From an uncultured Polyangiaceae bacterium (GTDB lineage Bacteria > Myxococcota_A > Polyangia > Polyangiales > Houyiibacteriaceae): a DNA stretch of 5,762 nucleotides. The DNA lies in contig CAMYJN010000184.1 in NCBI GenBank assembly GCA_947258625.1, positions 1 through 5,762 on the forward strand, given 5' to 3'. The notes beneath the pieces were generated by a model that was not told the origin of the DNA, searched no databases, and saw only the letters and a list, made by a program, of their open reading frames with translations. The translations under genes were made by a program, and so were the position numbers. Of the stretch, positions 5,369 to 5,762 are shown in pieces. Numbering within the stretch: the stretch's first letter is position 1; every line of letters starts with the position of its first letter.

Positions 5369-5557
5369 TTGCTGGTCCAGAGCGGCACCGGCAACTGGGA
5401 CTTCAGCGAGGAGGAAGGCAGCACGTGGATCGTCTGGACCTACACGTTCGGACTGACGTCCCCCCTCGCCTATCCGCTCGCCATTCCGATCGTCCGCCTC
5501 TTCAATGGGTGGTTACAGCAGGGCCTCGATGCCATCCGTGCGGAGCTCCTCGCTTAG
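5369..5557 (+). pseudogene. C-terminal remnant of a second SRPBCC-like protein
   Basis: From about 5369 the frame reads GNWDFSEEEGSTWIVWTYTF, then LTSPLAYPLAIPIVRLF, then WLQQGLDAIRAEL, ending in TAG (5555-5557). This is the pattern of the last strand (a WTYxF strand after an acidic turn) and long C-terminal helix of SRPBCC-fold proteins. The N-terminal two thirds are missing and there is no ribosome binding site, so it is probably a truncated relic. It lies in the same frame as the LuxR gene: the 90 codons after the TGA at 5282-5284 are open until 5555. The first 28 or so of these do not look SRPBCC-like. The homology is to a different SRPBCC subgroup from the gene at 2880-3308. Confidence 0.5.
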
Positions 5558-5651
5558 CGGCGCGAGCGCTGTGGTTGATGGTCAACAAGGAGAACGCTCT
5601 CTTAGCCTATTGGGACCATTCTGAGAGCCCAATTGCACAGAACTAGTCAAG

Positions 5652-5741
5652 ATGTAGCGACCGACTCCGATCGCAGACCGTAGTTTACGCTGCGAATCGG
5701 AAAAGACCGTAGCGCAGAGCTACATACGAAGGGAGTCGGTC
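5652..5741 (+). promoter_or_regulatory. Structured leader with hairpin and interleaved inverted repeats covering a ribosome binding site
   Basis: Three nested or overlapping pairings are visible. Hairpin H: CCGAT+CGCAG (5667-5676) pairs with CTGCG+ATCGG (5690-5700, one bulged A), topped by CGTA/TACG (5679-5682 with 5686-5689). Pair A: ATGTAGC (5652-5658) with GCTACAT (5719-5725), enclosing H. Pair B: GACCGACTCC (5659-5668) with GGAGTCGGTC (5732-5741), a perfect 10-bp match. A and B interleave (A-B-A'-B'), so they form a pseudoknot or exclude one another. B' includes the GGGAG ribosome binding site and touches the ATG at 5742. AGACCGTAG also recurs (5675-5683 and 5704-5712). Could be a cis-regulatory RNA, an operator, or a mobile-element end. 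Confidence 0.5.
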
Positions 5742-5762
5742 ATGTCGAACCATACAGCAAGC
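5742..5762 (+). CDS. Start of an unidentified gene (cut off by the right edge)
   Basis: ATG at 5742 is preceded by GGGAG (5731-5735) at 6 nt and reads MSNHTAS up to the window end. Seven residues cannot identify the product. The structured leader directly upstream and the neighbouring relics make a transposase-type gene one possibility, but this is a guess. Confidence 0.45.

Overview
The window looks like chromosomal accessory DNA from a high-GC member of the Myxococcota (myxobacteria). This is an inference. It rests on a lipoprotein with a low-complexity Asp/Gly/Ala tail (PDGG, PDAG, TDAG), a LuxR-type regulator with a divergent N-terminal half, long gene-poor stretches and several decayed gene fragments.

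Layout. 1-653 (minus) is the N-terminal part of a hemerythrin-GGDEF protein, probably an oxygen-responsive diguanylate cyclase, which runs off the left edge. 654-1200 holds relics: a 41-codon C-terminal fragment of an unknown protein (minus, 826-951) facing a piece of an IS3-type transposase (plus, 1018-1149). 1300-1878 (plus) is a cysteine-rich lipoprotein with four nearly perfect 33-bp repeats and its own candidate promoter. 1879-2879 is about 1 kb without a convincing intact gene. It does hold two diverged, gapless 69-bp copies whose differences behave like coding sequence, a tRNA-Arg-like relic, and a 17-bp palindrome.

2880-5557 appears to be one regulatory neighbourhood. An SRPBCC-fold protein (minus, 2880-3308) diverges from a putative lipoprotein (plus, 3671-4255), which is followed by a LuxR-type DNA-binding protein (4331-5284). 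The 362-bp divergent region carries a 15-bp motif facing the SRPBCC gene and a tandem 22-bp pair containing the same motif facing the lipoprotein gene, so one regulator may control both sides. The C-terminal remnant of a second SRPBCC-like protein lies directly after the LuxR gene, in the same reading frame.

At the right edge a new reading frame starts at 5742 (MSNHTAS, cut off by the window). Its leader (5652-5741) is highly structured: a long hairpin plus two interleaved inverted repeats, one of which covers the ribosome binding site. This is the most intriguing unexplained structure in the window. It could be a translational switch or the non-coding end of a mobile element.
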